This document shows, piece by piece, positions 6,300 to 13,278 of a DNA stretch of 13,278 nucleotides. The position numbers and the translations under genes are program-made. This DNA comes from an uncultured Lachnospiraceae bacterium (GTDB lineage Bacteria; Bacillota; Clostridia; Lachnospirales; Lachnospiraceae). Every line of letters starts with the position of its first letter. The stretch's first letter is position 1. The stretch spans positions 1-13,278 of the forward strand of contig CAJTTO010000070.1 in the NCBI GenBank assembly GCA_910579275.1, given 5' to 3'. The notes below the pieces were generated by a model. That model did not search any database, was not told the origin of the DNA, and saw only the letters and a program-made list of their open reading frames with translations.

Positions 6300-6358
6300 C
6301 GAGTAGAGAAAATTTATTTTCTCTACTCGTGCGCCAGACGCTGGCAGCTTTAGCTGCA
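6300..6358. other. Three consecutive hairpins between the GH78 gene and uxuA
   Basis: A perfect 14-bp stem (CGAGTAGAGAAAAT at 6300-6313, ATTTTCTCTACTCG at 6316-6329) with a 2-nt loop adjoins GCCAG-ACG-CTGGC (6333-6345) and GCAGCT-TT-AGCTGC (6345-6358). No T-run follows on either strand, so these are probably not simple intrinsic terminators. In the operon mRNA they would stand just upstream of the uxuA ribosome binding site and could act in mRNA processing, stability or differential expression. Confidence 0.6.
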
Positions 6359-6383
6359 TATTTCCTTTCCGCGTCTGTGTGCA

Positions 6384-8918
6384 TCAAAAACAATGCCTCC
6401 CGGCTGAAACGTGCTCTTTGCGTCCATCCGGAAGAATAATGTCCGCACTGGTATTTGCCGGAATGACAAACTCATATGAAAACTTTCCACCCTCGCAGCG
6501 CCAGCCGCTCTCGATATCCCCCACCGGCGAATGGTACACAGCTTTCGCATCATCCAGCATATTACAGGGCTGCGGCTTTATCTCGATCCTGCCATCAACG
6601 AGATGGATACCGCACACGCCCTCAAACAGCCAGCCTGTGACCGCCCCCTTGGAATAGTGGTTTAAGGATGCGGAGGGCACGCCTTTCTCGTTGATTCCGT
6701 CCCATGTCTCCCAGATGGTCGTGGCGCCCTTCTTCACCTGGTAGAGCCAGCCCGGCATTGTGTCCTGCAGGAGCAGCTTATACGCTGTTTCCACATACCC
6801 ATAGTCCGCGAGTACCGCGCACAGCTGCGGTGTCGAGAGAAATCCTGTATTGAGATGGTAATCGTTCTGCTGCACCAGACGATTGAGGTCGTCCGCCGCC
6901 TGCCGTTTCTCTTCCTCTGTCAGCAGTTCAAAAGTGATCGCCCGCACGTACTCCGCCTGCCGGTCGGAGTGAATCCTGCCGTCCTGCACCGCAATATAAC
7001 GGAAGGCTTTCCCCGCATTTTCCGCCATTGTGCGGTAATGCTCTGCATCCTCTGTTTTTTCCAGAATCTGCGCAATCTCCGCAAGCATCTGCCCGGAGCG
7101 CGCAAAATATGCGGTGGCAACTTTTTGCTGCGGCGTCCGCATCGCTGATGTGCTGTCAACATCCGGCTCGCACCACTCGCCGTAATCAACCCCTGTCTCG
7201 ATGGTATGATCGCGGTATGGATTCTGCTTCATCAATTCCGCAGCGTCCTCCGGGTTGTCCTTCGCACGCCCTTCCAGAAAGGCATACCACTTCTGCATCA
7301 TCGCGTAATTTTCTTCCAGAATCCGCACGTCCCCGTACCGCTGGTAAAGCACATACGGCACAATGATGCATGCGTCGCCCCAGCCCACAGAACCGGCAAG
7401 CAGTCCTGAGAAAAAGCTCGGGTTATTATTTTTCGGGGAGATATTGCTCAGCTTCCCGTCCTCATGCTGCGTCAGGCGGCATTCTGCCAGCCATTTGCGG
7501 ATGACCGGATAACAGTCCTCCAGGTACAGCCCCGCAGCCGCAAAGACACCCATATCGCCAGTCCACGCCGCGCGCTCCCTCGTGGGACAGTCTGTCGGCA
7601 CATCGCAGAAATTGGATTTCTGGCTCCAGATGCTGTTGTGCACCAGCTGATTCACATCGGCGTTGGAGCACTTGAACGTTCCCAACTCCTGCATTTGTGA
7701 ATATACTGCAATCGCAGTGAACTCTGCATCATGGAGGTCAATGTCCGTCTCCACTTTCGCGTAACGGAATCCCCAGATTGTAAATTTCGCCTTGTACTCA
7801 TTGAAACCTTCCCTGCAGGTATAAACCACCTGCTGCCTGGTGCCGCCCTCCTTGTGACGTTTACGGTCCTGGAAGTTCTCCTGCGTAAAATTGCCGTTCT
7901 CGTCCAGGGTCTCGCCATGGGTCAGCACGATCGTCTGTCCTGCGTGCGCCTTTAAGCGGAATGAGATATATCCCGCCATATTCTGCCCATAATCAATGAC
8001 TGTTTCCCCGTTTGGTGTCGTGATGCATTTCCCTGTGAAATGCTCCATCTCCGCAACAGGCATGCAGTTGGAACAGGCCAGGGTTTCCACCCCGAAATCC
8101 TCAACCCTGGCTTCATGATAATCCTCAATCTCCTCCATCCGGGCATCAACCACCTCGCCCTGCTGCATATCGTTCTCGCGGATCGGCCCTGACTGTGACG
8201 CAGTCCAGCTCCCGTCGGAAACACACACGACATTTTTGTCGATTTCCAGCTGGAAGAACAGCGCCACTCCCGTCCCGTAGAGATTGCGATCCCCGTCAAC
8301 CCCCGACACGCTCCGATACCAGCCGTCCCCGAGAATGACCTCTGCCACATTTTCCCCGTCCTGAATCAGATCCGTGACATCATACGTCTGATATGCCACT
8401 TTCTTATCATAATTGTAGCAGCCGGGGGCAAGGACAAATTCACCGACGCGCTTTCCATTGATGTATGCCTCGTACAGTCCGTGGCAGGTGATGTAAAGCC
8501 TTACCGATTTTCCTTTCGCGGCCTGAAAACTCTTTTTCAGATAGCTTGCGGGCTTGTGAACTTCCGGGTCGCAGACAAGCTCCGGATTAATCCACACTGC
8601 CTGAAACAGCGCCTTGTCCATAATACCTGTCTCAAAGAGGGCAGGCGCACTCCATGCGCCCTCACGCCCCTCCTCGTCCCAAAGGCGTACCCGCCAGCTG
8701 ACGCGCTGTCTGCTCTGCAGCTCTTTTTCCAAAACGGCATGCATCTGCGAACCGGAAACTTTGCCGCTGCCCCACAATAAGTTCTCGTTCTCCCAAGCCT
8801 CGATCTCATAAGCCGTCTGTGTAACTCCGTCCTCACACGTCCACGACAGATACGGCTTTGCGATATCGATCCCGATAGGATCTGTCAGATGCTCTGTCTT
8901 TAAATTGATGGCTCTCAT
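6384..8918 (-). CDS. GH78 alpha-L-rhamnosidase
   Basis: This 844-residue enzyme would hydrolyse terminal alpha-L-rhamnose from glycans or plant glycosides. N-terminal beta-sandwich regions (about 1-400) include the CHGLYEAYINGKRVG and VIDYGQNMAGY segments usual in family GH78. The (alpha/alpha)6 catalytic domain follows. DVPTDCPTRERAAWTGD places D443, E448 and D455 with the spacing of the functional acids D567/E572/D579 of Bacillus sp. GL1 RhaB, where E448 is the expected general acid. ATTIWETWDG (732-741) provides E737, the expected base. The C-terminal beta domain ends the protein. No signal peptide is present, so it is probably intracellular. Its ATG overlaps the stop of the GH43-like gene by 4 bp (ATGA), implying translational coupling. 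Confidence 0.95.
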   Translation of the reverse strand: MRAINLKTEHLTDPIGIDIAKPYLSWTCEDGVTQTAYEIEAWENENLLWGSGKVSGSQMHAVLEKELQSRQRVSWRVRLWDEEGREGAWSAPALFETGIMDKALFQAVWINPELVCDPEVHKPASYLKKSFQAAKGKSVRLYITCHGLYEAYINGKRVGEFVLAPGCYNYDKKVAYQTYDVTDLIQDGENVAEVILGDGWYRSVSGVDGDRNLYGTGVALFFQLEIDKNVVCVSDGSWTASQSGPIRENDMQQGEVVDARMEEIEDYHEARVEDFGVETLACSNCMPVAEMEHFTGKCITTPNGETVIDYGQNMAGYISFRLKAHAGQTIVLTHGETLDENGNFTQENFQDRKRHKEGGTRQQVVYTCREGFNEYKAKFTIWGFRYAKVETDIDLHDAEFTAIAVYSQMQELGTFKCSNADVNQLVHNSIWSQKSNFCDVPTDCPTRERAAWTGDMGVFAAAGLYLEDCYPVIRKWLAECRLTQHEDGKLSNISPKNNNPSFFSGLLAGSVGWGDACIIVPYVLYQRYGDVRILEENYAMMQKWYAFLEGRAKDNPEDAAELMKQNPYRDHTIETGVDYGEWCEPDVDSTSAMRTPQQKVATAYFARSGQMLAEIAQILEKTEDAEHYRTMAENAGKAFRYIAVQDGRIHSDRQAEYVRAITFELLTEEEKRQAADDLNRLVQQNDYHLNTGFLSTPQLCAVLADYGYVETAYKLLLQDTMPGWLYQVKKGATTIWETWDGINEKGVPSASLNHYSKGAVTGWLFEGVCGIHLVDGRIEIKPQPCNMLDDAKAVYHSPVGDIESGWRCEGGKFSYEFVIPANTSADIILPDGRKEHVSAGRHCF

Positions 8919-10732
8919 AATCTTGTCACCTTTCCATGGGTAATCCCATTCTCATTAAATGCATCGACACGCACAAAATAATCCTGCGCTTTCACCAGTG
9001 CGCCAATCCTTTTGCGTGTCTGCGCACCATCGTCCTGATAAACCTGATAACTGTGGTACAGCTTATCTGCCGCATGTCCCCATAAAATGTTATAACCTGT
9101 GGCATCGGCTGTATTCTCAATGTCCACCAGCAGATCGAGCCGGTCGTCGCTTCTGTGCATGCTGTATCCGGGCGCCTGCGGCTTCCCGCCGTCACCAATG
9201 CCGAATACCCGCAGCCCGGAAATACACGGCGTGACATCATAAGGAATCTGTAAGATTGTGAGCTTCACATAGCGTACCCTGATACCTTCCTCCCTGACAA
9301 TAAAATCGTGCGGCAGGTCTGTCGTGGCTTCCGACTTATCCTCGATCACAAAATATTCCTTCCCATCCAGCGATCCTTCCAGAATCCACCGGGTAAGCAA
9401 ATCACGTTCCTCGATATACCTTGGCTGTGTAGCCGAACCCTGTATTTTCCCCGGAGACGCGATCGGAAGCCGGTCATCCGCAAAATTGATCTGAATAGCC
9501 CGGACGTCCATCACTTTCTCCAGATCGACAGCAAGCCATTGTCCGCGCTCCGCGGAAGCCGCCCGCCACCACGTCTTTGCATCCTCATTTACCGCCATGC
9601 CCGGTTCGCAGCCCTCCGCACAGGAGGACGCTGTCACAGGCTTTTTGTAATTCAGCAGATACCACTGCGGCTCGCGCCATGGGTCACTGCCGTTCTCATC
9701 CACCGCCACCGGCCAGTCGCCGTAATTCTGATTGCAGAAAAGCTCACCGTCCCTGTCGAAACCCGCAGGCCAGATTCCCACGCGCCGCTCAAACTGGTGG
9801 TTGACGCTGATACGCATGGTTGATGTGTGCCAGAGATTTCCGTTTCTGTCCCGCATCGTGGAGCCATGTCCCGCGCCCGGCATAAAACCGCCCGGGTGAT
9901 ACGAGTACGGGTTGTTCGCTGCCAGTGTGAACGGCCCGAGCGGCGAATCGCTCACATAGACACCATCCGCGTAGACATTGTATTCCGCGCCGGGACACGC
10001 GTACTGCAGATAATACTTTCCATCATGCTTGTCCATCCACGGACCCTCGATAAAGGGCCTGCGTGTGAACATGCCCCTGATCTGCGGAATATACTGATTG
10101 GGAAGCTGCTCCACAGGCGTACCGCTCTGTTTCAGAAAACCCTGAAACATCTGCTCCACTTCCTCCTCGCCGCGCGGGAACTCGCAGTTATCCACGCCCA
10201 TGCGCTCATAGCCTCTCTCGTAACCGTCCCCTTCGATCAGTACGATCCGCTCTGTCTTCGGCCGCATGGTTTCCGGTTCCAGCTCCACGCCCCACAGCGG
10301 CGTGATGTTTGAACAGCCCCAGTAAAAATAGATTCTGCCATCGTCGTCACAGAACAGGTTCGGGTCCCAGAAGTCAAACGTCCCCGGAATCTCCTCATAT
10401 GGTCCGTTGATAATGTCCTTTGTACGGTAAAAATTGCAGACTTCTCCCTTTTTGGACGCTGAAAAATACACGTACTCCCCGACCACGCGCACATCCGGGG
10501 CATAGTCATACAATGGCAGGTTTTCAGGCAGCCGGTGCGCCTCCCAGTGCGCCATATCCTCGGACACCCACACACTCAGGTTCATGGATACGAACATATA
10601 ATACTTTCCCTGAAACAGGATCATGGACGGATCCGCCGCCTCCCTGTCAATCTGCAGTTTGCCGTTTGATCTTGGATCCATATTAAACTGATAGCGATAA
10701 GGAACATTGACTGGATTGCAATAATATTTCAT
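8915..10732 (-). CDS. GH43-like glycoside hydrolase with discoidin-like and FN3-like C-terminal parts
   Basis: The N-terminal part (about 1-345) is a five-bladed beta-propeller of the GH43 type, seen in arabinofuranosidases, xylosidases and galactan exo-hydrolases. Likely catalytic carboxylates are D34 (REAADPSMI, base), D123 (FWDPNLF, pKa modulator) and E229 (RRPFIEGPW, acid). Residues 360-515 resemble an F5/8 type C (discoidin, CBM32-like) domain with KPVTASS, TWWRA, GQWLAVDLEKVMDVRAIQI and RYVKLTI. Residues 517-605 look like a fibronectin type III domain. There is no signal peptide. GGAGG lies 6 nt before the ATG, the upstream gene ends 21 nt away, and the stop overlaps the rhamnosidase start. 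Family is confident; the exact sugar (arabinose, xylose or galactose) is not. Confidence 0.88.
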   Translation of the reverse strand: MKYYCNPVNVPYRYQFNMDPRSNGKLQIDREAADPSMILFQGKYYMFVSMNLSVWVSEDMAHWEAHRLPENLPLYDYAPDVRVVGEYVYFSASKKGEVCNFYRTKDIINGPYEEIPGTFDFWDPNLFCDDDGRIYFYWGCSNITPLWGVELEPETMRPKTERIVLIEGDGYERGYERMGVDNCEFPRGEEEVEQMFQGFLKQSGTPVEQLPNQYIPQIRGMFTRRPFIEGPWMDKHDGKYYLQYACPGAEYNVYADGVYVSDSPLGPFTLAANNPYSYHPGGFMPGAGHGSTMRDRNGNLWHTSTMRISVNHQFERRVGIWPAGFDRDGELFCNQNYGDWPVAVDENGSDPWREPQWYLLNYKKPVTASSCAEGCEPGMAVNEDAKTWWRAASAERGQWLAVDLEKVMDVRAIQINFADDRLPIASPGKIQGSATQPRYIEERDLLTRWILEGSLDGKEYFVIEDKSEATTDLPHDFIVREEGIRVRYVKLTILQIPYDVTPCISGLRVFGIGDGGKPQAPGYSMHRSDDRLDLLVDIENTADATGYNILWGHAADKLYHSYQVYQDDGAQTRKRIGALVKAQDYFVRVDAFNENGITHGKVTRL

Positions 10733-10753
10733 AACCTTCCTCCCATACCTTTT

Positions 10754-11614
10754 TTATTTGATATCTGTCATAAAACGATTTAAAAATTCCGCACTCAGCT
10801 GTAGTGACTTAATTGGTGATTTGTCCACCCAGTTTTTGTGGCTCTCGAGAATCACGGCATCGACATTGACCGACAACGCCCGCCTGATCAGGCTCTCCAA
10901 ATCCATGTTTCCATAGCCAAGCTCCATGCTGTCGGATTTGAGGATCGGTGTCATGGACGGACCTGACACGCGCGTCCCCCTGTCATTGATATGATAGAGT
11001 TTCATGCGTGTGCCGAGCTTTTTCATCAGCGCCAGCGCAGACACCCCTGCCTCCGTCGGCCAGTAAGAATCCAGCTCAAAACTGACACAAGTGTCATCTG
11101 TGTTTTCTATGATATAATCATATGCCGTCATTTTTTTATCCACTTTCCGAAATTCACAGTTATGGTTGTGGTAGAGAAGCTGTATTCCCGCTTTTTTCAG
11201 AATTTCGCCAGATGTATTCAAGTCACTGGCAAGCGCCTTGACCGCCTCGCGGTCAGAATAGTCAAACCGGTACATACCAGTGATCACGACCTTATCCGTA
11301 CCAAATTTCTGCGCTTCCGCAATCACTGCATCCGGATCGCGTTTGATGCTTCCAAGGTCCTCATGGACACTTACCACTGTAAGGCCCGCATCGCGCACAA
11401 GACTACACCAGTCATAGTTGCCGCCCTTTCCGACCGGCATTCCGGCCGCCTTTGTCATTGCCCGCACCAGAAAAGAGGTCGGCCTGATCATAAACCCGTT
11501 CAGCTCGATCCCGTCATAGCCGGCAGCCCTGATCGCTTTCAGGGTTTCCTTTGTCTGCGCTTCATTTTTTGTGACCGTTCCCAGCATAATCTGCTGTACC
11601 GCCTTTTTTGCCAT
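10754..11614 (-). CDS. Sugar phosphate isomerase/epimerase-like TIM-barrel protein
   Basis: This 286-residue protein belongs to the AP-endonuclease-2-like xylose isomerase TIM-barrel superfamily. Likely metal ligands are visible in order: E37 (GIELNG), H149/H151 (LLYHNHNCEF), E180/D182 (SFELDSYW), H208 (LYHIND) and E257 (ILESHKNW). Members isomerise or epimerise sugars or act on keto-sugar intermediates; some relatives take part in deglycosylation of C-glycosides or in inositol metabolism. The function here is unknown, but its place between GH1 and GH43 genes suggests it acts on a sugar released by the operon. A GGGAG lies 9 nt before the ATG; the upstream GH1 gene ends 105 bp away and the GH43-like gene follows after 21 bp. 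Confidence 0.88.
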   Translation of the reverse strand: MAKKAVQQIMLGTVTKNEAQTKETLKAIRAAGYDGIELNGFMIRPTSFLVRAMTKAAGMPVGKGGNYDWCSLVRDAGLTVVSVHEDLGSIKRDPDAVIAEAQKFGTDKVVITGMYRFDYSDREAVKALASDLNTSGEILKKAGIQLLYHNHNCEFRKVDKKMTAYDYIIENTDDTCVSFELDSYWPTEAGVSALALMKKLGTRMKLYHINDRGTRVSGPSMTPILKSDSMELGYGNMDLESLIRRALSVNVDAVILESHKNWVDKSPIKSLQLSAEFLNRFMTDIK

Positions 11615-11661
11615 ACTCCCACACTCCCAGATATTTTTCCTACAATTCTATCCACTACACG

Positions 11662-11689
11662 AAGAATGCCCGTCCTTTGGGCCACTCTT
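11662..11689. other. Weak hairpin between the GH1 and isomerase genes
   Basis: Within the 105-bp gap the segment contains GCCC (11668-11671) paired with GGGC (11679-11682), and an outer AAGA/TCTT pair. There is no T-run on the minus strand, so it is not a clear terminator. It may only modulate expression of downstream genes. Nothing else stands out in this gap. Confidence 0.3.
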
Positions 11690-11719
11690 AGGCTGCGTCC
11701 TTTGCTGCCTCAGTGTTTC

Positions 11720-13027
11720 TTAATGGTTTTGTTTCCCAAGGAATGTCAGACTCGGCTTTGGCATGCGCTCCTGCGTCGCGCGGTCAACCGCAATCAATCC
11801 GAATTTCATGGAAAAGCCTTTCTGCCACTCAAAGTTATCCATCAGCGACCAGTACATATATCCAATTACAGGAATCCCAGACTGAATGCAGGAAGCAACG
11901 CCGTCCGTCGCCTGACCGATAAATGCCACGCGCCTTGTGTCGTCCTCCGCCGCGATGCCGTTCTCCGTGACCATAATTGGCATTTCCTTTCCATTTGCGC
12001 TAAATTCCTTAGACACACGCCTGATAACATGCTCCAGCGCCTCCGGGTAAAACTCATAATCCATCTGTGTCGTTTCTGCCCCCTGCGGCACTGGCTGAAT
12101 ACCGTCCGCGCCAATGATGGATCTCGTATAATTCTGCAGGCCGAAGAAATCATCGTCCAGAATATAGGGAACATAATGGGAAAACTCCTCATCCCACTCA
12201 TGCAGTGCATTTTCCTCACCGCCCTCTGCCGCCTGAATATCGTGCAGGGAAAGCGACAGTCCGATCTGAAGCTCCGGCTTTGCTGCCTTCATTGCCTTTT
12301 TCGCCGCCTGGTGCGCCCGCATGACGAGGATGTCCCCCTCAGCGGTTCTCCCCGAAACGAAATTCTGCGGTTCCTCCGTTCCGAATACGTCTTTGTTCTC
12401 CTGTTTCTGCAGCTGCATGTTCTCCATCATGGTATTGAAATTCATACCAATCTGTGCTGTGCCTTCCAGCCCCTGCGCCTGCATCTGGCTCATCTTCGCC
12501 ATCATCTGCCTCTTGTAACGCTCCGCGATCGCCGCCACCTGGAGACCCATGTTTGCCTCGTTGATCGTGACCACATAACTCATCAGGTCACCCAGACGTT
12601 CTGCTACATATCCGCAATAACGCGCAAACGCATCAACCGTGCACTCACTCTCCCAGCCACCGTTTTGAATTACCCAGACTGGCGATGTGAAATGCATCAT
12701 TGTCACAACCGGGGTGATATGGTTTGCGTGACAGCACGCAAGCACTCTCCTGTAATGTGCAATCGCTGTCTCATCAAACTTTCCCTCCTCCGGCTCAATG
12801 CGCGCCCACTCGATTGAAAAACGGTATGCAGAAAGCCCCGCCTGCGCCATCAGTTGAATGTCTTCCTCATATCTGTTATAATGATCCACTGCGTCCAGCG
12901 ACGGCTCGTTGAACGTGCTGTGCGCCATGTGCTCCATCGCCCAGTAATCGCTGTGGATGTTATTTCCTTCCACCTGGTGCGCCGCCGTGGCAGCGCCTAT
13001 CAGAAAATCGCTTGAAAATTTGCCCAT
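11720..13027 (-). CDS. GH1 family beta-glycosidase
   Basis: This 435-residue enzyme is a retaining GH1 beta-glucosidase/beta-galactosidase-type hydrolase. It begins MGKFSSDFLIGAATAAHQVEG with the conserved Gln/His aglycone-side segment. The acid/base is E157 in TINEA (more often TxNEP in the family), the nucleophile is E355 in VTENG, and the C-terminal MYWSLMDNFEWQKGF (391-405) is the usual sugar-binding stretch. Between 160 and 225 there is a longer than usual, Met/Gln-rich helical region. The start at 13027 is chosen because AGGAGG lies 6 nt upstream; a longer frame to 13063 would run through that site. No signal peptide is present. It is the first gene of the operon in this window, preceded by a duplicated leader sequence. 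Confidence 0.95.
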   Translation of the reverse strand: MGKFSSDFLIGAATAAHQVEGNNIHSDYWAMEHMAHSTFNEPSLDAVDHYNRYEEDIQLMAQAGLSAYRFSIEWARIEPEEGKFDETAIAHYRRVLACCHANHITPVVTMMHFTSPVWVIQNGGWESECTVDAFARYCGYVAERLGDLMSYVVTINEANMGLQVAAIAERYKRQMMAKMSQMQAQGLEGTAQIGMNFNTMMENMQLQKQENKDVFGTEEPQNFVSGRTAEGDILVMRAHQAAKKAMKAAKPELQIGLSLSLHDIQAAEGGEENALHEWDEEFSHYVPYILDDDFFGLQNYTRSIIGADGIQPVPQGAETTQMDYEFYPEALEHVIRRVSKEFSANGKEMPIMVTENGIAAEDDTRRVAFIGQATDGVASCIQSGIPVIGYMYWSLMDNFEWQKGFSMKFGLIAVDRATQERMPKPSLTFLGKQNH

Positions 13028-13031
13028 ACTG

Positions 13032-13087
13032 ATCCTCCTAGTATAATAATGATATAGCCACAAGAGCTATATAGTTAATAAGTTACA
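13032..13087. repeat. 56-bp direct repeat, copy 1 (GH1 leader and ribosome binding site)
   Basis: This 56-bp sequence is identical to 13223-13278. On the minus strand it carries an AT-rich stretch, a hairpin or operator-like inverted repeat (ATATAGC at 13052-13058, GCTATAT at 13066-13072, 7-nt loop) and the AGGAGG that serves the GH1 start. A TATACT close to the ribosome binding site is too near to be a useful -10 box. The repeat is likely a regulatory leader. Confidence 0.85.
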
Positions 13088-13129
13088 AAGTCATATCTGA
13101 TGAATAACAGAAGGAGAATTCCATCTCCA

Positions 13130-13216
13130 TCAGAAGTTATAAATATTTATCATGTCTGAGGTTTCCTTAATGCACCAGACAAAATATAGAGGTATAATCA
13201 CTGAAGGCAGGATCAT
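13130..13216 (-). CDS. Possible 28-residue hydrophobic small protein or leader peptide
   Basis: An ATG at 13216 stands 8 nt after the AGGAGG in the second repeat copy. The frame encodes 28 residues, beginning MILPSVIIPLYFVWCIKE, then a TGA at 13130-13132. The first 16 residues are strongly hydrophobic, long enough to enter or nearly span a membrane, and the remainder is polar. It may be a real small membrane peptide, a leader peptide for the operon, or a chance frame created by duplication of the ribosome binding site. No family is recognised. Downstream, GGAGA/TCTCC and CTGATG/CATCAG pairings could form a hairpin before the GH1 leader. Confidence 0.35.
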   Translation of the reverse strand: MILPSVIIPLYFVWCIKETSDMINIYNF

Positions 13217-13222
13217 TGACGT

Positions 13223-13278
13223 ATCCTCCTAGTATAATAATGATATAGCCACAAGAGCTATATAGTTAATAAGTTACA
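13223..13278. repeat. 56-bp direct repeat, copy 2 (at the window edge)
   Basis: Exact copy of 13032-13087, including the inverted repeat (13243-13249 with 13257-13263) and AGGAGG (13225-13230). It stops at the last base of the window, so its true length is unknown. The copies are 191 bp apart. Confidence 0.85.

Noticed and set aside
6384..6553. Alternative reading of the 3' part of the rhamnosidase as a separate minus-strand frame (6350-6553)
   Set aside because: It overlaps the intact C-terminal domain of the GH78 gene in another frame, has no ribosome binding site, and ends within the hairpin cluster.
10991..12817. 608-residue + strand open frame
   Set aside because: It is antisense to the isomerase and GH1 genes, crosses their junction, has an implausible Arg/His/Cys-rich composition and no recognisable domain. 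Both minus-strand genes have strong family motifs.
13199..13215. Possible catabolite repression (cre) site near TGAAGGCAGGATCA
   Set aside because: The central CG and the T after it are missing compared with the cre consensus, so the likeness is too weak.

Overview
The window looks like chromosomal DNA of an anaerobic Firmicute, most likely a gut Lachnospiraceae (Clostridia). This is inferred from very strong AGGAGG-type ribosome binding sites, moderate GC content, Firmicute-type promoters, the SDR-type fructuronate/mannonate oxidoreductase next to uxuA, and an intracellular glycoside hydrolase operon. No rRNA, tRNA, CRISPR array, phage structural gene or intact insertion sequence is visible.

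Left region (1-1278). A probable gene tail on the + strand is followed by a two-gene minus-strand unit: an unrecognised 142-residue protein and an SRAP (YedK/HMCES-type) abasic-site shield protein. A good Rho-independent terminator at 1245-1278 separates this unit from the next.

Middle region (1362-4329). Two minus-strand oxidoreductases, a classical SDR (1362-2189) and an extended SDR/NAD-dependent epimerase-like protein (2395-3402), each sit behind nearly the same promoter and inverted-repeat operator. The second operator lies between the epimerase and a divergent TetR-family regulator (3748-4308). Next to the first operator, the expected divergent regulator survives only as a short decayed remnant. 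The locus therefore looks like a duplicated regulator-operator-oxidoreductase module that lost one regulator, leaving one TetR protein that probably controls both oxidoreductases. A 135-bp hairpin-rich element with imperfect terminal inverted repeats and a 10-bp target-site-like duplication has inserted into the epimerase leader.

Right region (4336-13278). A long minus-strand run of six genes reads, in transcription order: GH1 beta-glycosidase, AP-endonuclease-2-like TIM-barrel sugar isomerase/epimerase, GH43-like enzyme with discoidin-like and FN3-like C-terminal parts, GH78 alpha-L-rhamnosidase, mannonate dehydratase UxuA, and SDR-type D-mannonate oxidoreductase. None shows a signal peptide, so the enzymes probably act in the cytoplasm on imported oligosaccharides or glycosides. 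The set suggests breakdown of a plant glycan or glycoside carrying rhamnose, with a uronic acid passed to UxuA/UxuB. A rhamnose-capped glucuronate side chain, as in arabinogalactan, would fit. The transporter, uronate isomerase (UxaC) and KDG kinase/aldolase are not in the window.

Upstream of the GH1 gene a 56-bp sequence carrying a hairpin and the ribosome binding site occurs twice, 191 bp apart. The second copy ends exactly at the window edge and precedes a possible 28-codon ORF. All functional assignments come from reading motifs; no database search was possible.
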